Origin: Alphaproteobacteria bacterium
GTDB lineage: Bacteria > Pseudomonadota > Alphaproteobacteria > Rhizobiales > Rhizobiaceae
NCBI GenBank assembly: GCA_018823835.1
Contig: JAHJHT010000010.1
Location: forward strand, 1 to 64,000
Length of the DNA stretch: 64,000 nucleotides
Reading direction: 5' to 3'
Position 1 is the first letter of the stretch, and the number at the start of each line of letters is the position of its first letter. The position numbers and the translations under genes were made by a program. Below, one piece after another: positions 62,895-64,000 of the stretch. The notes under the pieces were generated by a model. The model did no database searches, was not told the origin of the DNA, and saw only the letters and a program-made list of their open reading frames with translations.

Positions 62895-64000
62895 AGATCA
62901 CCGACGTGAAGACCTGGGTCGTGGGCAACCCGCCACCCGGCATCGGCGGAAGGTATTTCATCTTCGTCAGGCTGACCACCGACGGCGGTGTGGTCGGCTA
63001 TGGCGAGGCCTACAACGCCACCTTCTCTGCCCATGTGACGGCCAGGATGATCGAGGACATGGCAGAGCGTTACCTCGTCGGACGCGATCCGCACGACATC
63101 GAAGCCTTCTTCCGGCGCTGCTATTCGTCGGGCTTTACGCAGCGCCCAGACGTCTCCGGCATGGGCTGTTTTTCGGCTCTCGAGATTGCCTGCTGGGACA
63201 TTATCGGCAAGGAAGCGAACAAGCCCGTCTACAAGCTGCTTGGCGGTCGGGTGCATGAGACGCTGCGCTCCTACACCTATCTCTACCCGCACGAGGGCAG
63301 CGTCTATGTCGACGAGGCCGGCGACAGGAACGTTTACAACGATCCCGACCTCGCCGCCGCCTGTGCGCTGGAATATGTCGAGCAGGGCTTTACCGCCGTC
63401 AAGCTCGACCCGGCCGGCCCCTACACTGCCTATGACGGACACCAGCCGAGGCTCGTCGACATCGACCTGTCGGCACGCATGGTCAAGGCCATCCGCGAGG
63501 CTGTCGGCACCCGTGCCGATATCTTGTTCGGCACGCATGGCCAGTTCACCGCGTCGGGCGCTCTGCGCATGGCCCGCGCCATCGAGCCTTACGACCCGCT
63601 GTGGTTCGAGGAGCCGGTGCCACCGGATATGCCCGAGGTGATGGCGCAGGTCGCCCGCGGCACATCGATACCGATCGCTACCGGCGAGCGGCTGACCACC
63701 AAGACCGAGTTTGCCCGCGTCATCGAGAACCGCGCCGCCACCATCCTGCAGCCCGATCTCGGCCGCTCCGGCGGCATCCTGGAAACCAAAAAGATCGCCG
63801 CCATGGCCGAGGCCTACCACATCCAGATCGCGCCGCACTGCTACTGCGGGCCGATCGTCGGCGCCGCCAACATCCAGCTTGCGGTTACGCTGCCCAACTT
63901 CCTCATCCTGGAATCGCTGAAGCAATGGGATGGCTTCCATGCCAAACTCCTGAAGAAGAAGATCGAGTGGCAGGACGGCGACGTCATTCCGTCCGAGGAG
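62891..64000 (+). CDS. Mandelate racemase/muconate lactonizing enzyme family protein (3' end outside window)
   Basis: 370 codons to the window edge, no stop. N-terminal cap (ITDVKTWVVGNPPPGIGGRY), then the TIM-barrel half: Lys in AVKLDPAGPY, metal acids in LWFEEPVPPD and IATGERLTTK, LQPDLGRSGGI, and His in IAPHCYCGPI. The usual first metal Asp or Glu seems replaced in LFGTHGQFT. Close to sugar-acid dehydratases such as galactonate dehydratase in overall layout; exact substrate unknown. Translationally coupled to the GMC oxidoreductase. Confidence 0.9.
   Translation, partial: MKITDVKTWVVGNPPPGIGGRYFIFVRLTTDGGVVGYGEAYNATFSAHVTARMIEDMAERYLVGRDPHDIEAFFRRCYSSGFTQRPDVSGMGCFSALEIACWDIIGKEANKPVYKLLGGRVHETLRSYTYLYPHEGSVYVDEAGDRNVYNDPDLAAACALEYVEQGFTAVKLDPAGPYTAYDGHQPRLVDIDLSARMVKAIREAVGTRADILFGTHGQFTASGALRMARAIEPYDPLWFEEPVPPDMPEVMAQVARGTSIPIATGERLTTKTEFARVIENRAATILQPDLGRSGGILETKKIAAMAEAYHIQIAPHCYCGPIVGAANIQLAVTLPNFLILESLKQWDGFHAKLLKKKIEWQDGDVIPSEE

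Noticed and set aside
1..64000. Search for CRISPR arrays, insertion sequences, prophage or integrase genes
   Set aside because: No regularly spaced short repeats, transposase, integrase or phage structural protein was recognised. The only tandem repeats are coding.

Overview
The window looks like a chromosomal segment of an alphaproteobacterium of the order Hyphomicrobiales, most likely near Mesorhizobium, Aminobacter or Phyllobacterium. This rests on the uniformly high GC, an Omp2-type porin, a BP26/Omp28-like SIMPL protein, paired extensin-family proteins, DUF3775 and rhizobial-style HAAT transport operons. The family names are recognised from protein sequence only; no database search was run. 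No transposase, phage gene, integrase or CRISPR array was seen. The first and last genes run off the window.

Left part (1-11000, minus strand). A CHASE2-adenylate/guanylate cyclase, a TolC-like outer-membrane protein, a LapB-like type I secretion ABC exporter, an HlyD adaptor and a very large surface protein lie head to tail. The surface protein has a FecR-like N-terminal domain followed by cadherin/VCBS-type repeats, including 143-residue repeats almost identical in DNA. This reads as a dedicated secretion and adhesion locus with its own cyclic-nucleotide enzyme.

11-22 kb. A gene of unknown function is followed by an aldehyde dehydrogenase divergent from dhaK-dhaL (triose or ketose kinase). 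Next comes an unusual set: an LpxL-like acyltransferase, an ATP-grasp protein, a GT2 glycosyltransferase and a Mur-ligase-like enzyme with a four-cysteine tail. It resembles an uncharacterised envelope or conjugate biosynthesis locus. A DUF922 HExxH protein and a 3-hydroxybutyrate dehydrogenase follow.

22-30 kb. A TetR regulator with a perfect palindromic operator faces a three-gene molybdenum hydroxylase operon of the PaoABC/YagTSR type. A class V aminotransferase, an SRPBCC-quinone oxidoreductase fusion and a lone SRPBCC protein follow.

30-43 kb. A GntR regulator is divergent from a long minus-strand catabolic and transport run: FAH-family protein, alpha/beta hydrolase, amidohydrolase, LivH, LivM, binding protein, LivG and a LivF-UPF0261 fusion, then a long YqiK/flotillin-like protein. 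Five junctions in this run have overlapping stop and start codons. The substrate is unknown.

43-64 kb. Mostly envelope and housekeeping genes: GT1-like glycosyltransferase, acyltransferase 3, a porin-FecR pair, tRNA-Ile2(CAU), a SIMPL protein, YcgN, an OmpA protein with a long Pro/Ala/Glu linker, an exonuclease-CBS-nucleotidyltransferase fusion, an SDR, a DMT protein, DUF3775, two extensin proteins and a CNNM/CorC protein. An FMN reductase and a divergent HxlR regulator share a palindrome. A thioesterase and a GMC oxidoreductase-enolase superfamily pair end the window.
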